Origin: DATJLQ01 sp035509415
Lineage (GTDB): Bacteria; Pseudomonadota; Alphaproteobacteria; JACZXZ01
NCBI GenBank assembly: GCA_035509415.1
Contig: DATJLQ010000013.1
Location: forward strand, 1-7,983
Length of the DNA: 7,983 nt
Reading direction: 5' to 3'
The stretch's first letter is position 1. Every line of letters starts with the position of its first letter. The notes below the pieces were generated by a model. It did no database searches. It saw only the letters and a program-made list of their open reading frames with translations, and had not been told where the DNA came from. The position numbers and the translations under genes were made by a program. Of the stretch, positions 1 through 5,393 are shown in pieces.

Positions 1-40
1 GGGTGCCGGAGCAGCGTTGCCCTGTCCCCGGCGCGCCCTG

Positions 41-69
41 TTCTTGGCCGATGGGTCGTGCGATATAGG
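41..69 (+). promoter_or_regulatory. Possible promoter of the methyltransferase gene
   Basis: TTCTTG at 41-46 is followed after 17 bases by TATAGG at 64-69. This resembles an alphaproteobacterial housekeeping promoter with a GATATAG-type -10 element, and the same GATATAG core appears before the gene at 1152. Transcription would begin near 75-77, so the mRNA would have almost no leader or would start just inside the ATG at 73. The -35 match is weak and the sequence to the left is cut by the window edge, so this is a prediction only. Confidence 0.35.
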
Positions 70-72
70 GCC

Positions 73-1008
73 ATGGGCGAAGGCGATGAGAGTGCCATCC
101 GCGTGTTCGACCGGCGCATGGTGCGCCGTCACCGGGAGCGCGCGGCGCAAGCGCGCACGGGCCACGATTTCCTTTGGCGCGAGGTCGCGGAGCGTCTCGT
201 CGACCGGCTCGCCGACACCACGCGGCGCTTCCCCGACGCCCTCGATCTCGGCTGCCATGACGGAACCCTCGCGAAAGCGCTCGCGGCGAGCGGAGACGCC
301 AAGGTCGAGCGCCTGGTCGCGTGCGATCTCGCCCCCGCGATGGCCGCGCGCGCGGGCGGGCTCGCGGTCGTGGCGGACGAGGAGCTGCTGCCCTTCGCGC
401 CCATGAGCTTCGATCTCGTCCTCAGCAATCTGAGCCTTCATTGGGTGAACGATCTCCCGGGCGCGCTCATCCAGGCGCGTTTGGCGCTCAAACCCGACGG
501 CCTCTTCCTCGCGGCGCTCCTCGGCGGCGAGACCCTGTTCGAGCTGCGCGCGGCCCTCATCGAGGCCGAAAGCGAGGTCGAGGGCGGGGTAAGCCCGCGC
601 ATTTCGCCCTTCGCCGACGTGCGCGACGCGGGCTCGCTGCTGCAGCGCGCGGGCTTCGCGCTCCCGGTGGTGGATCGCGACGAGATCGCGGTCACTTACC
701 CCGATGCGCTCGCGCTCATGCGCGATTTGCGCAACATGGGCGAGACCAACGCGGTCGCGGCGCGCCGGCGCGGCTTCACGCGGCGCGCGACCCTGCTCCG
801 CGCGGCGGCCATCTATGCGCAGCGCTTCGCCCGCCCCGACGGGCGCGTCAACGCGACTTTCCAGGCGATCTATCTCACCGGCTGGGCGCCCCACGAGACG
901 CAGCAGAAGCCGCTCCGCCCCGGGAGTGCCCGCGCGCGCCTCGCCGACGCCCTCGGCACCGAGGATCATTCGGCCGGCGACAAGGCGACGCCGCGGCGCG
1001 GCCGGTAA
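73..1008 (+). CDS. SAM-dependent methyltransferase, NDUFAF5/BioC-like
   Basis: A 311-residue soluble protein with a class I Rossmann methyltransferase fold. The SAM-binding motif ALDLGCHDGTLA lies at residues 56-67, the motif II acidic residue is D85 in ACDLAP, and LSNLSLHWVNDLPGAL (117-132) matches the post-motif region of BioC and NDUFAF5. The N-terminal VFDRRMVRRHRERAA (11-25) and the C-terminal GWAPHETQQKPLRPGSARAR block (270-289) are hallmarks of the alphaproteobacterial/mitochondrial NDUFAF5 group. Human NDUFAF5 hydroxylates an arginine of a complex I subunit during assembly, so a role in respiratory complex I assembly is the best inference; O-methylation of malonyl-ACP as in BioC is the alternative. 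No biotin gene is visible. Start is uncertain: ATG at 73 is preceded by AGGG only 2 bases away, GTG at 58 is possible, and GTG at 103 would begin exactly at the conserved FDRR block. The last ~13 residues look unstructured. Confidence 0.9.
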   Translation: MGEGDESAIRVFDRRMVRRHRERAAQARTGHDFLWREVAERLVDRLADTTRRFPDALDLGCHDGTLAKALAASGDAKVERLVACDLAPAMAARAGGLAVVADEELLPFAPMSFDLVLSNLSLHWVNDLPGALIQARLALKPDGLFLAALLGGETLFELRAALIEAESEVEGGVSPRISPFADVRDAGSLLQRAGFALPVVDRDEIAVTYPDALALMRDLRNMGETNAVAARRRGFTRRATLLRAAAIYAQRFARPDGRVNATFQAIYLTGWAPHETQQKPLRPGSARARLADALGTEDHSAGDKATPRRGR

Positions 1009-1024
1009 AGCGGCGTCGAAGGCG

Positions 1025-1057
1025 CGCGAGGAACGCAAGCGTCCAGGGCGTCTCGCG
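1025..1057 (+). other. Imperfect hairpin downstream of the methyltransferase gene
   Basis: CGCGAG (1025-1030) can pair with CTCGCG (1052-1057), and after a two-base bulge ACGC (1033-1036) pairs with GCGT (1048-1051), leaving an 11-base loop. It lies 16 bases after the stop codon, where a terminator is expected, but has no T-tract. In DNA this rich in GC such stems arise easily, so it is a weak candidate for a terminator or mRNA 3' end. Confidence 0.25.
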
Positions 1058-1077
1058 TGGCGCGCGCCGCTCCGGTT

Positions 1078-1090
1078 TGATATAGCTACC
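1078..1090 (+). promoter_or_regulatory. Possible -10 region for the unrecognised gene at 1152
   Basis: TGATATAGCTACC at 1078-1090 contains TATAGC (1081-1086), an AT-rich island in GC-rich DNA that resembles the alphaproteobacterial -10 element and the GATATAG before the methyltransferase gene. No convincing -35 is seen 16-18 bases upstream. It would give a leader of about 60 bases before the GTG at 1152 and suggests that gene is transcribed on its own rather than only by readthrough. Confidence 0.35.
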
Positions 1091-1140
1091 AGCCGGGCCG
1101 AAACCTCGATCGCCCCCGTCCCGGGTCCGCGCCCAACCGC

Positions 1141-1145
1141 AGGAG
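1141..1145 (+). promoter_or_regulatory. Ribosome binding site deciding the GTG start at 1152
   Basis: AGGAG lies 6 bases before GTG at 1152. It is a near-perfect Shine-Dalgarno element, and this supports the GTG start directly ahead of the hydrophobic N-terminal segment. Confidence 0.8.
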
Positions 1146-1151
1146 TAGACC

Positions 1152-1973
1152 GTGGCCAAATGCAAGCCCGTCTGGATCGGCGCACTCGTCGTCGCGGCCG
1201 TCCTCGTCGCGTGCGGCGTCGCTTGGTATTCGATCCCCAAGCCGCCTGCGGGCCGGGTCACCGCCTGCACCATCGATCACATCTGCTATTGCGTCGCGCG
1301 CAGCCTCGAGGACAGCATCGACAAGGACGTCGCGGTCGTGCGCGCGGATATCCGGAGCGCGCGCACGCAGGGGAAAGCGATCGGCTATCTGAGCGTGCCG
1401 CTTTCGAGCGTGGGCGGCGCCTATTTCAAGCTCAACGCGGCCTTCGCCAAGGACATGAAAGACAGGCTCGAGAAGCGGCTCGGCCCGGCCGACGCCTGGG
1501 TCCTCGATCCGGGCGAAGCGAAGTACAGCCTGCCGCACGGGGCGACGGGTGCCGACTACATGCTCGTCTGGACCAAGGTGCTCGAAGGCGAGACCGGCCT
1601 GGGCGAGGATTTCGATTTCGTCTATTTCGTCGGCCCGTCGGACTTCGCGCAATATCTCTCGCTCGGCTCGAGCGGCACCCTCGCCGCCCTCGACACGCTG
1701 TATGACGGCCTCGCCAAGACCGATCCCAACGTCGCGCGGATCAAGAAGGAGGATTTCCGCGACTATTATGGGCTGCGCGCGTCCGTTTCCTTCAGTCTCG
1801 GCTCGCACGACGAATGGAACGTGGTCGAGACCATCAACGAGCGGCGCCGCAAAAGCGCTCTGTACGGAATCCCCAAGCAGCTGAGCGTCTTCTTCGACGG
1901 GCGCGCGATCGCGCCGGGCGTCTACGAGGACACCGTCGCGGATGGCGACGCCGGCGCCTGCCGGCGCGATTAG
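1152..1973 (+). CDS. Unrecognised membrane-anchored or lipoprotein-like protein
   Basis: I do not recognise the family of this 273-residue protein. The GTG start is set by AGGAG 6 bases upstream. Residues 7-26 form one hydrophobic segment after a short K/C-containing N-terminus, so it is anchored in or exported across the inner membrane. LVAC at 18-21 fits a lipobox, but hydrophobic residues continue past C21, so a plain membrane anchor is equally likely. Just behind the segment sits C39-X5-C45-X-C47 with H43 between them, and another cysteine lies near the end (C270): possibly disulfides or a metal site. The remainder is a soluble mixed alpha/beta-looking domain, rich in aromatic residues at 151-170 (for example DFDFVYFVGPSDFAQYL) and 196-212. 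High third-position GC along its length supports real coding. It converges on the SRPBCC gene with a 30-base gap, and its neighbours give no clear functional hint. Confidence 0.85.
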   Translation: MAKCKPVWIGALVVAAVLVACGVAWYSIPKPPAGRVTACTIDHICYCVARSLEDSIDKDVAVVRADIRSARTQGKAIGYLSVPLSSVGGAYFKLNAAFAKDMKDRLEKRLGPADAWVLDPGEAKYSLPHGATGADYMLVWTKVLEGETGLGEDFDFVYFVGPSDFAQYLSLGSSGTLAALDTLYDGLAKTDPNVARIKKEDFRDYYGLRASVSFSLGSHDEWNVVETINERRRKSALYGIPKQLSVFFDGRAIAPGVYEDTVADGDAGACRRD

Positions 1974-1983
1974 GCATGGGCGA

Positions 1984-2002
1984 CGGGCGATTTCGGCGCC
2001 CG
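1984..2002. terminator. Short stem-loop between convergent genes
   Basis: CGGGCG (1984-1989) pairs with CGCCCG (1997-2002) around a 7-base loop, in the 30-base gap between the stop of the gene at 1152-1973 and the stop of the convergent SRPBCC gene. It could stop transcription from both sides. A competing GGCGCC/GGCGCC pairing (1995-2000 with 2008-2013) and the lack of a T-tract make it weak. Confidence 0.25.
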
Positions 2003-2003
2003 G

Positions 2004-2471
2004 CTACGGCGCCTTGCTCATGTCCGGGCGCCGGTCGGCGCCGGGCAAGGCCGCTCCCGTCTCGAGCAAGGACTTGAGGCTCGCGAGCACGAGCGGCCAG
2101 CCGTTCGAGACGGCGCCGATGATCTTGGCGCCCGCGCGCGGGCTCGAATGGGTCACGGTGAGCTTCACGACCTCGCCCTGCTTCTCGAGCGCGAGCACCG
2201 CGCGCGTCGGCCCTTCGGCCTTGAGCTCGGGCTTGAACTCGTTCTGCCACGAGAGGACCAGGAGCCGCGGCGGATCGATCTCCTCGACCGTGCCGGTGTC
2301 GGCGACGGTGCCGTCGGAAAACACCAGCTTCCAGTCCGAGCCCTTCTTCCAGTCGCAGTCCTGGCGCATGCCGAACCAATAGGCGCGCGTGAATTCGGGC
2401 TTGGTGAGCGCCGCCCAGAGCTTTTCCGGCGTGGTGCGGATATAGGTCACGTAGACGAATGTTTCGCTCAT
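2004..2471 (-). CDS. AHSA1/SRPBCC domain protein
   Basis: A 155-residue protein of the AHSA1 branch of the START/Bet v 1-like SRPBCC superfamily, small cytoplasmic proteins with a hydrophobic ligand pocket. The N-terminal VYVTYIRTTPEKLWAALTKP (residues 6-25), central DWKLVFSDGTVADTGTVEEIDPP and C-terminal GWPLVLASLKSLLETG are typical of this family. The ligand or client is unknown; the superfamily binds lipids, polyketides or Hsp90, and sequence alone does not choose. The ATG at 2471-2469 overlaps the stop of the upstream ArsR-type gene (ATGA), and GGAGGG lies 9 bases upstream inside that gene, so the two are translationally coupled. An in-frame extension further upstream would run through the regulator gene and was rejected. 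ArsR-SRPBCC pairs are widespread, with the regulator presumed to control the partner. Confidence 0.92.
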   Translation of the reverse strand: MSETFVYVTYIRTTPEKLWAALTKPEFTRAYWFGMRQDCDWKKGSDWKLVFSDGTVADTGTVEEIDPPRLLVLSWQNEFKPELKAEGPTRAVLALEKQGEVVKLTVTHSSPRAGAKIIGAVSNGWPLVLASLKSLLETGAALPGADRRPDMSKAP

Positions 2472-2788
2472 CGCTTCTTGCCCTCCAGCTCCCGTTTCAG
2501 CGCCGCGAGCGCATCGAGGCGCCCGCGCTCGAAAGGCGCGATCCACCGCTCGGCGATCTCATGGATCGGAACGGCGTTGAGATAATGCAGCTTCTCGCGG
2601 CCCGCCCGGCGCGTCGCGATCAGGTTGGCGCGCTCGAGCACCGCGAGATGCTTGGTCACCGCCTGGCGCGACATGCCCGTGCCCGACGCGAGCGCGCCGA
2701 GCGTCTGGCCGCCCTGCGCGCGGAGCCGGTCGAGGAGCCGGCGCCGCGTCCGGTCGGCGAGCGCCTTGAACACCGCGTCCATGCTCAT
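2468..2788 (-). CDS. ArsR/SmtB-type winged-helix transcriptional regulator
   Basis: A 106-residue DNA-binding repressor of the ArsR/SmtB fold. VFKALADRTRRRLLDRL (residues 6-22) is the family's first helix block, with R13 where proline is usual, and TLGALASGTGMSRQAVTKHL (29-48) is the helix-turn-helix with its recognition helix, followed by the wing RRAGREKLHYL. There is no cysteine at all, so it cannot be a classical arsenic or metal sensor of the CxC type; a non-metal signal is expected, as in other ArsR proteins paired with SRPBCC partners. The ATG at 2788 is chosen; ATG at 2782 (MDAVFKALAD) is possible, and an upstream TTG at 2803 would sit within the promoter. It overlaps the SRPBCC gene by 4 bases. 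The operator in its own promoter suggests autorepression. Confidence 0.93.
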   Translation of the reverse strand: MSMDAVFKALADRTRRRLLDRLRAQGGQTLGALASGTGMSRQAVTKHLAVLERANLIATRRAGREKLHYLNAVPIHEIAERWIAPFERGRLDALAALKRELEGKKR

Positions 2789-2794
2789 GGCGCT

Positions 2795-2822
2795 ATTATG
2801 CAACCATTTGGTTGCTTGTCAA
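2795..2822 (-). promoter_or_regulatory. Sigma70-like promoter of the ArsR-SRPBCC unit
   Basis: On the minus strand TTGACA (2822-2817) is a perfect -35, followed after 16 bases by CATAAT (2800-2795), which matches the -10 consensus at five of six positions. The start of transcription would fall about 2788-2786, at or next to the ATG at 2788, so the mRNA would be leaderless or nearly so. It is the best consensus promoter in the window. Confidence 0.8.
2800..2815. promoter_or_regulatory. Inverted-repeat operator, probably bound by the ArsR-type regulator
   Basis: GCAACCA-TT-TGGTTGC is a perfect 7-2-7 inverted repeat. It fills the spacer between -35 and -10 of the ArsR-SRPBCC promoter and touches the -10. 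A dimeric repressor bound here would exclude RNA polymerase. ArsR-family repressors typically bind such 12-2-12-like or shorter repeats in their own promoters. That this ArsR protein is the binder is inferred from position. Confidence 0.75.
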
Positions 2823-2865
2823 GCGGCTCGCGACGGGCGTCGCCCGGCCCGATGGCAGCGCGCGC

Positions 2866-2879
2866 TTGACCCAGGTCAA
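2866..2879. promoter_or_regulatory. CRP/FNR-family binding box (FNR/FixK/NnrR type)
   Basis: TTGACCCAGGTCAA is a perfect TTGAC-N4-GTCAA palindrome, the form recognised by the FNR/FixK/DNR-NnrR branch of the CRP/FNR family. Its centre lies about 92 bases before the cytochrome c ATG. A class II activator at -41.5 would place transcription start near 2914 and a -10 near 2902-2907, where TAGCGT (2903-2908) offers a partial match. This implies induction of the cytochrome gene by low oxygen or nitric oxide. The box is also about 84 bases upstream of the divergent ArsR promoter start, so an effect there cannot be excluded. Confidence 0.7.
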
Positions 2880-2912
2880 TGCCGCTGGGGCCGCATCGCG
2901 CCTAGCGTTGGC

Positions 2913-2947
2913 GGCTGGGCGTAGGCGACTGGGCGTAGGCAGCTGGG
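2913..2947 (+). repeat. 14-bp tandem direct repeat, 2.5 copies
   Basis: GGCTGGGCGTAGGC (2913-2926) is followed directly by GACTGGGCGTAGGC (2927-2940), identical at 13 of 14 positions, then a partial AGCTGGG (2941-2947). The period is not a multiple of three, consistent with noncoding DNA. The repeat lies between the FNR-type box and the cytochrome ATG, in the predicted 5' leader. It may be a slippage-prone or regulatory element. Confidence 0.85.
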
Positions 2948-2964
2948 AATTTCCGAGGCCGGCC

Positions 2965-3309
2965 ATGGGACGATTCGCACGCACGCTCTCGATCGCGGCC
3001 GCGCTGCTCTTTCTCGCTTTCGCCGTGGTGGCGCTGGTCGAAAGCGTCTCGGGAGCCGAGGTCGGCGACGCGGCGCGGGGCGCTGCGCTCGCAGAGCGCT
3101 GGTGCGCCTCGTGCCACGCGATGCCGGGCCAGAGCCAGGCGAGCGACACCGCACCCTCGATCGATGCGCTCGCGCACGACCCCAAGACGACACCCGACTT
3201 CCTACGCGGCTTCCTCGCCCAGCCCCACAAGCCCATGCCGCCCCTCTCGCTGAGCCGCGCCCAGATCGAGGATCTGGTGGCCTATTTCGGCACGCGCGCC
3301 GGGCGCTGA
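2965..3309 (+). CDS. Exported monoheme class I cytochrome c
   Basis: A 114-residue small c-type cytochrome. Residues 1-31 are a signal peptide: basic MGR-FAR start, hydrophobic core 10-27, and S29-G30-A31 as likely cleavage site, leaving a mature protein of about 83 residues in the periplasm. CASCH at 47-51 is the covalent haem-attachment motif with H51 as proximal ligand; M91 in KPMPPLSLS is the likely distal ligand, and IEDLVAYFGT (101-110) is the usual C-terminal helix of the fold. It would carry single electrons between respiratory complexes; the partner is not identifiable here. The ATG is supported by GAGG (2955-2958) with a 6-base spacer and by the signal peptide starting right there; longer in-frame extensions would translate the tandem repeat. 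An FNR-type box upstream suggests low-oxygen control. It converges on the deformylase gene with only 7 bases between stops. Confidence 0.95.
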   Translation: MGRFARTLSIAAALLFLAFAVVALVESVSGAEVGDAARGAALAERWCASCHAMPGQSQASDTAPSIDALAHDPKTTPDFLRGFLAQPHKPMPPLSLSRAQIEDLVAYFGTRAGR

Positions 3310-3316
3310 CGGGCGC

Positions 3317-4120
3317 TCAGGTCGCGCGCGCGGGCACGGCCGCGATCAGCGTCTCGATCAGGCGTTGGAGGATTGGCTTCAGGGCCGCCGCGCGCTCGGG
3401 GCGGAAGCGGTAGGGCGGGTTCTCGTTCATGTAAAGCGACCAGGTGAGCTCGAGCTGCACGGCCTCGATGCCGTCCGCGGGCTTGCCGTAGCGGCGCGTG
3501 ATGTAGCCGCCGGTGAAGCGGCCGTCGAGCACGCTGGTGGCCCCTTCCGCGCGCTCGCAGATCGCGAGGAGGGCGCGCGCGAGCCCACCTTCCATGCTCG
3601 CCCCCGACGCGGTGCCGAGGTTGAAATCCGTGAGCCGGCCCTTGAAGAAGCGCGGCAGGCGCGAGCGGATCGAGTGAGCGTCGAACAGGATCGCGCGCCC
3701 GAAGCGCTCTTTGATGCGCCGGAGCTCGGCGGCGATACGCGCATGGTAGGGCTTCCAATAGGTCTCGATGCGGCGCGCGATCTCGTCCGGGCTTGGCTCC
3801 TCGCCCGGACGGTAGAGCGGCAGGCGCTCGAACGTGTCGAGCGGTACGATCGGCGTGTTCTCGTGCCCGGGATAGAGCACCTCGCCCTCGGGATCGCGGT
3901 TGAGGTCGACCACGTAGCGCGAGAAATCGGCCATCAGCATCGAGGCCCCCAACGCCGGCGCGAAGTCGTAGAGCCGGTGCACGTGCCAATCCGTGTCGGC
4001 AAGGACGAGGGCGGCGGGCGTCATGCGCGCGGCGAGATGGTCCGGGACCTTGGTGCCGCAATGGGGCACCGAGATGAGGATCGGCGCTTGGCCTTGAACG
4101 AAGGAGTAGACCTCGCTCAC
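3317..4120 (-). CDS. hutG: N-formylglutamate deformylase (HutG family)
   Basis: A 267-residue cytoplasmic amidohydrolase of the N-formylglutamate deformylase family, which hydrolyses N-formyl-L-glutamate to glutamate and formate, the last step of one histidine-degradation route. Family blocks in order: ISVPHCGTKVP (16-26), DTDWHVHRLYDFAPALGAS (42-60), DFSRYVVDLNRDPEG (65-79), ILFDAHSIRSRLPRFFKG (144-161), DFNLGT (165-170), GRFTGGYITRRYG (200-212) and VQLELTWSLYMNE (221-233). H20, D42-H46 and D147/H149 are candidate metal-site residues by motif position. Length is normal. The GTG start overlaps the dehydratase stop (GTGA, 4117-4120) and GAGGA sits 6 bases before it, so translation is coupled. 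No hutH, hutU, hutI or hutF lies in the window, so the substrate may be another N-formyl or N-acyl amino acid; the symbol is a family label. Confidence 0.9.
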   Translation of the reverse strand: MSEVYSFVQGQAPILISVPHCGTKVPDHLAARMTPAALVLADTDWHVHRLYDFAPALGASMLMADFSRYVVDLNRDPEGEVLYPGHENTPIVPLDTFERLPLYRPGEEPSPDEIARRIETYWKPYHARIAAELRRIKERFGRAILFDAHSIRSRLPRFFKGRLTDFNLGTASGASMEGGLARALLAICERAEGATSVLDGRFTGGYITRRYGKPADGIEAVQLELTWSLYMNENPPYRFRPERAAALKPILQRLIETLIAAVPARAT

Positions 4121-5163
4121 GCGGCGTCCTCGATGAGGCGCCGGAAGAGGGTCGCGTCCACGTTGCCGCCCGAGCACAGCACGGCGACCGTGCGCTCCCG
4201 GACCGGGACCTTGCCCGCGAGGGCGGCCGCGAGCGCCGCGGCTCCGCCCGGCTCGACCACGAGCTTGAAATGGCTGAACGCGACCGCCATGGCGTGGGCG
4301 ACCTCGGCATCGGTGACCGCGATGCCGCTCGCGATCCGCGGCGCCATGAGGGCGAAGGTGATCTCGCCCGGCTGCTCGGCGAGGAGCGCATCGCACACGG
4401 ATTTTCCGCCGCGCGCGTTCTTGACCCGGGTGCCGGCGGCGAGCGAGCGCGCCGTGTCGTCGAAGCCCTCGGGCTCGGCGGTGTGGATCGCGGTCCCGGG
4501 CGAGAGCGCCTCGAATGCCAGTGCGACGCCGGACGCGAGGCCGCCGCCGCTGCACGGGACGACGACCGCATCGAGGGCGAGGCCGCGCGCCGCCGCCTGC
4601 TCGGCGAGCTCGAGGCCCGAGGTGCCTTGGCCCGCGATGATCTCGGCGTCGTCGAACGGCTTCACGAGGGTGGCGCCCCGCGCGGCGATGATCTTGGCCG
4701 CGATCGCCTCGCGATCCTCGGTCGCGCGCTCGTAGAACACCACCTCGGCGCCGTAGCCGCGGGTGTTCGCGACCTTGATGCGCGGCGCGTCGGCCGGCAT
4801 GACGATGATGGCGGGCATGCCGAGGAGCTGCGCCGCGGCGGCAACACCCTGGGCGTGGTTCCCCGACGAGAAGGCGACCACGCCTTGCGCGCGCGCCTCG
4901 GGCGGAATCTGGCTCAGGCGATTGAAGGCGCCGCGGAACTTGAACGAGCCCGTGCGTTGAAGCACCTCGGCCTTGACCAGGAGCCGGCCGCCGAGTGCTG
5001 CATTGAGCGGCGGGGATTCGAGGAGCGGCGTGCGCACCGCCTTGCCCTCGAGGCGCTCGGCCGCCCGGCGCAAAGCCGCCATATCCGGCAGCGGCGCAAT
5101 TTGCATTCCGGAATCGGAAGGATTGCCGCGCGCGCCGCCCGATTTCCCGCTTTCGAGACCCAT
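4117..5163 (-). CDS. Threonine dehydratase-type PLP enzyme (short form, no ACT domain)
   Basis: A 348-residue fold-type II PLP enzyme that removes ammonia from threonine or serine to give 2-oxobutyrate or pyruvate. TGSFKFRGAFNRL (71-83) carries the PLP lysine K75, SSGNHAQG (99-106) binds the substrate carboxylate region, PFDD-X3-IAGQGT (169-181) is conserved in threonine/serine dehydratases, SGGGL (205-209) holds the PLP phosphate, and SGGN (331-334) closes the site. No C-terminal ACT domain follows, so it resembles catabolic TdcB-type or serine racemase/3-hydroxyaspartate dehydratase relatives rather than feedback-regulated biosynthetic IlvA. ATG at 5163 has GGAG 7 bases upstream; ATG at 5106 (MQIAPLPD) gives a 329-residue protein closer to family length but has no ribosome site, and the extra 19 residues are Gly/Ser-rich with lower third-position GC. 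Its stop overlaps the start of the deformylase gene. Exact substrate is open. Confidence 0.9.
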   Translation of the reverse strand: MGLESGKSGGARGNPSDSGMQIAPLPDMAALRRAAERLEGKAVRTPLLESPPLNAALGGRLLVKAEVLQRTGSFKFRGAFNRLSQIPPEARAQGVVAFSSGNHAQGVAAAAQLLGMPAIIVMPADAPRIKVANTRGYGAEVVFYERATEDREAIAAKIIAARGATLVKPFDDAEIIAGQGTSGLELAEQAAARGLALDAVVVPCSGGGLASGVALAFEALSPGTAIHTAEPEGFDDTARSLAAGTRVKNARGGKSVCDALLAEQPGEITFALMAPRIASGIAVTDAEVAHAMAVAFSHFKLVVEPGGAAALAAALAGKVPVRERTVAVLCSGGNVDATLFRRLIEDAA

Positions 5164-5393
5164 TTCCATTCTCCGCCGGGGTGTCGGTCCCCAGGCCGCC
5201 CCCCAAGCGACCCCAAGGTAAGCCGGGCGCCGCGGCGGCCGCAATGGCGGCCTCACCCCTTGCGTCGGGGGCGGCGCCGGGCGACCCTTGAACCCACCCG
5301 CCCATGCCCCGGATCGGCCCCCGGCTAGGGCCGGCGCGCGCTCTGGCACCCAATTTGCTTCCTTAGGCCTGTAACCCGCCGAGGGTTGGCAAA
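5164..5393. other. Noncoding gap between divergent genes
   Basis: About 230 bases between the dehydratase start and the small membrane-protein start. It should hold promoters for both directions, but I find no strong -35/-10 pair. A small GGCCGC/GCGGCC stem (5237-5242 with 5247-5252, AATG loop) is present and is not unusual for this base composition. GAGGG at 5381-5385 is the ribosome site of the small gene. Confidence 0.5.

Noticed and set aside
1..57. Possible 5' end of a divergent minus-strand gene at the left edge.
   Set aside because: No ATG, GTG or TTG start with a ribosome site is visible on the minus strand in this short stretch, so nothing can be called.
2472..2546. Upstream in-frame start for the SRPBCC protein.
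   Set aside because: It would lie inside the ArsR-type gene and precede the conserved N-terminus; the ATGA overlap at 2468-2471 is the natural start.
2812..2964. Longer cytochrome c precursor starting near 2812.
   Set aside because: It would translate the FNR-type box and the 14-bp repeat and place 51 extra residues before a normal signal peptide; ATG 2965 has GAGG at a good distance.
3365..5328. Long plus-strand open frames antisense to the deformylase and dehydratase genes.
   Set aside because: Their composition is that of reverse-strand shadows in very GC-rich DNA, with no domain motifs, while the minus-strand genes show complete family signatures.
5170..5349. N-terminal extension of the dehydratase up to 5349.
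   Set aside because: The extra 60 residues are Pro/Arg/Gly-rich, match no part of the family, and a ribosome site is present just before 5163.
3317..5353. A 678-codon open frame on the minus strand joining the deformylase frame to sequence far upstream, suggesting a fusion protein.
   Set aside because: The upstream two thirds is an arginine/glycine-rich shadow of the dehydratase gene in another frame. The deformylase family begins at the GTG at 4120, which has its own ribosome site.
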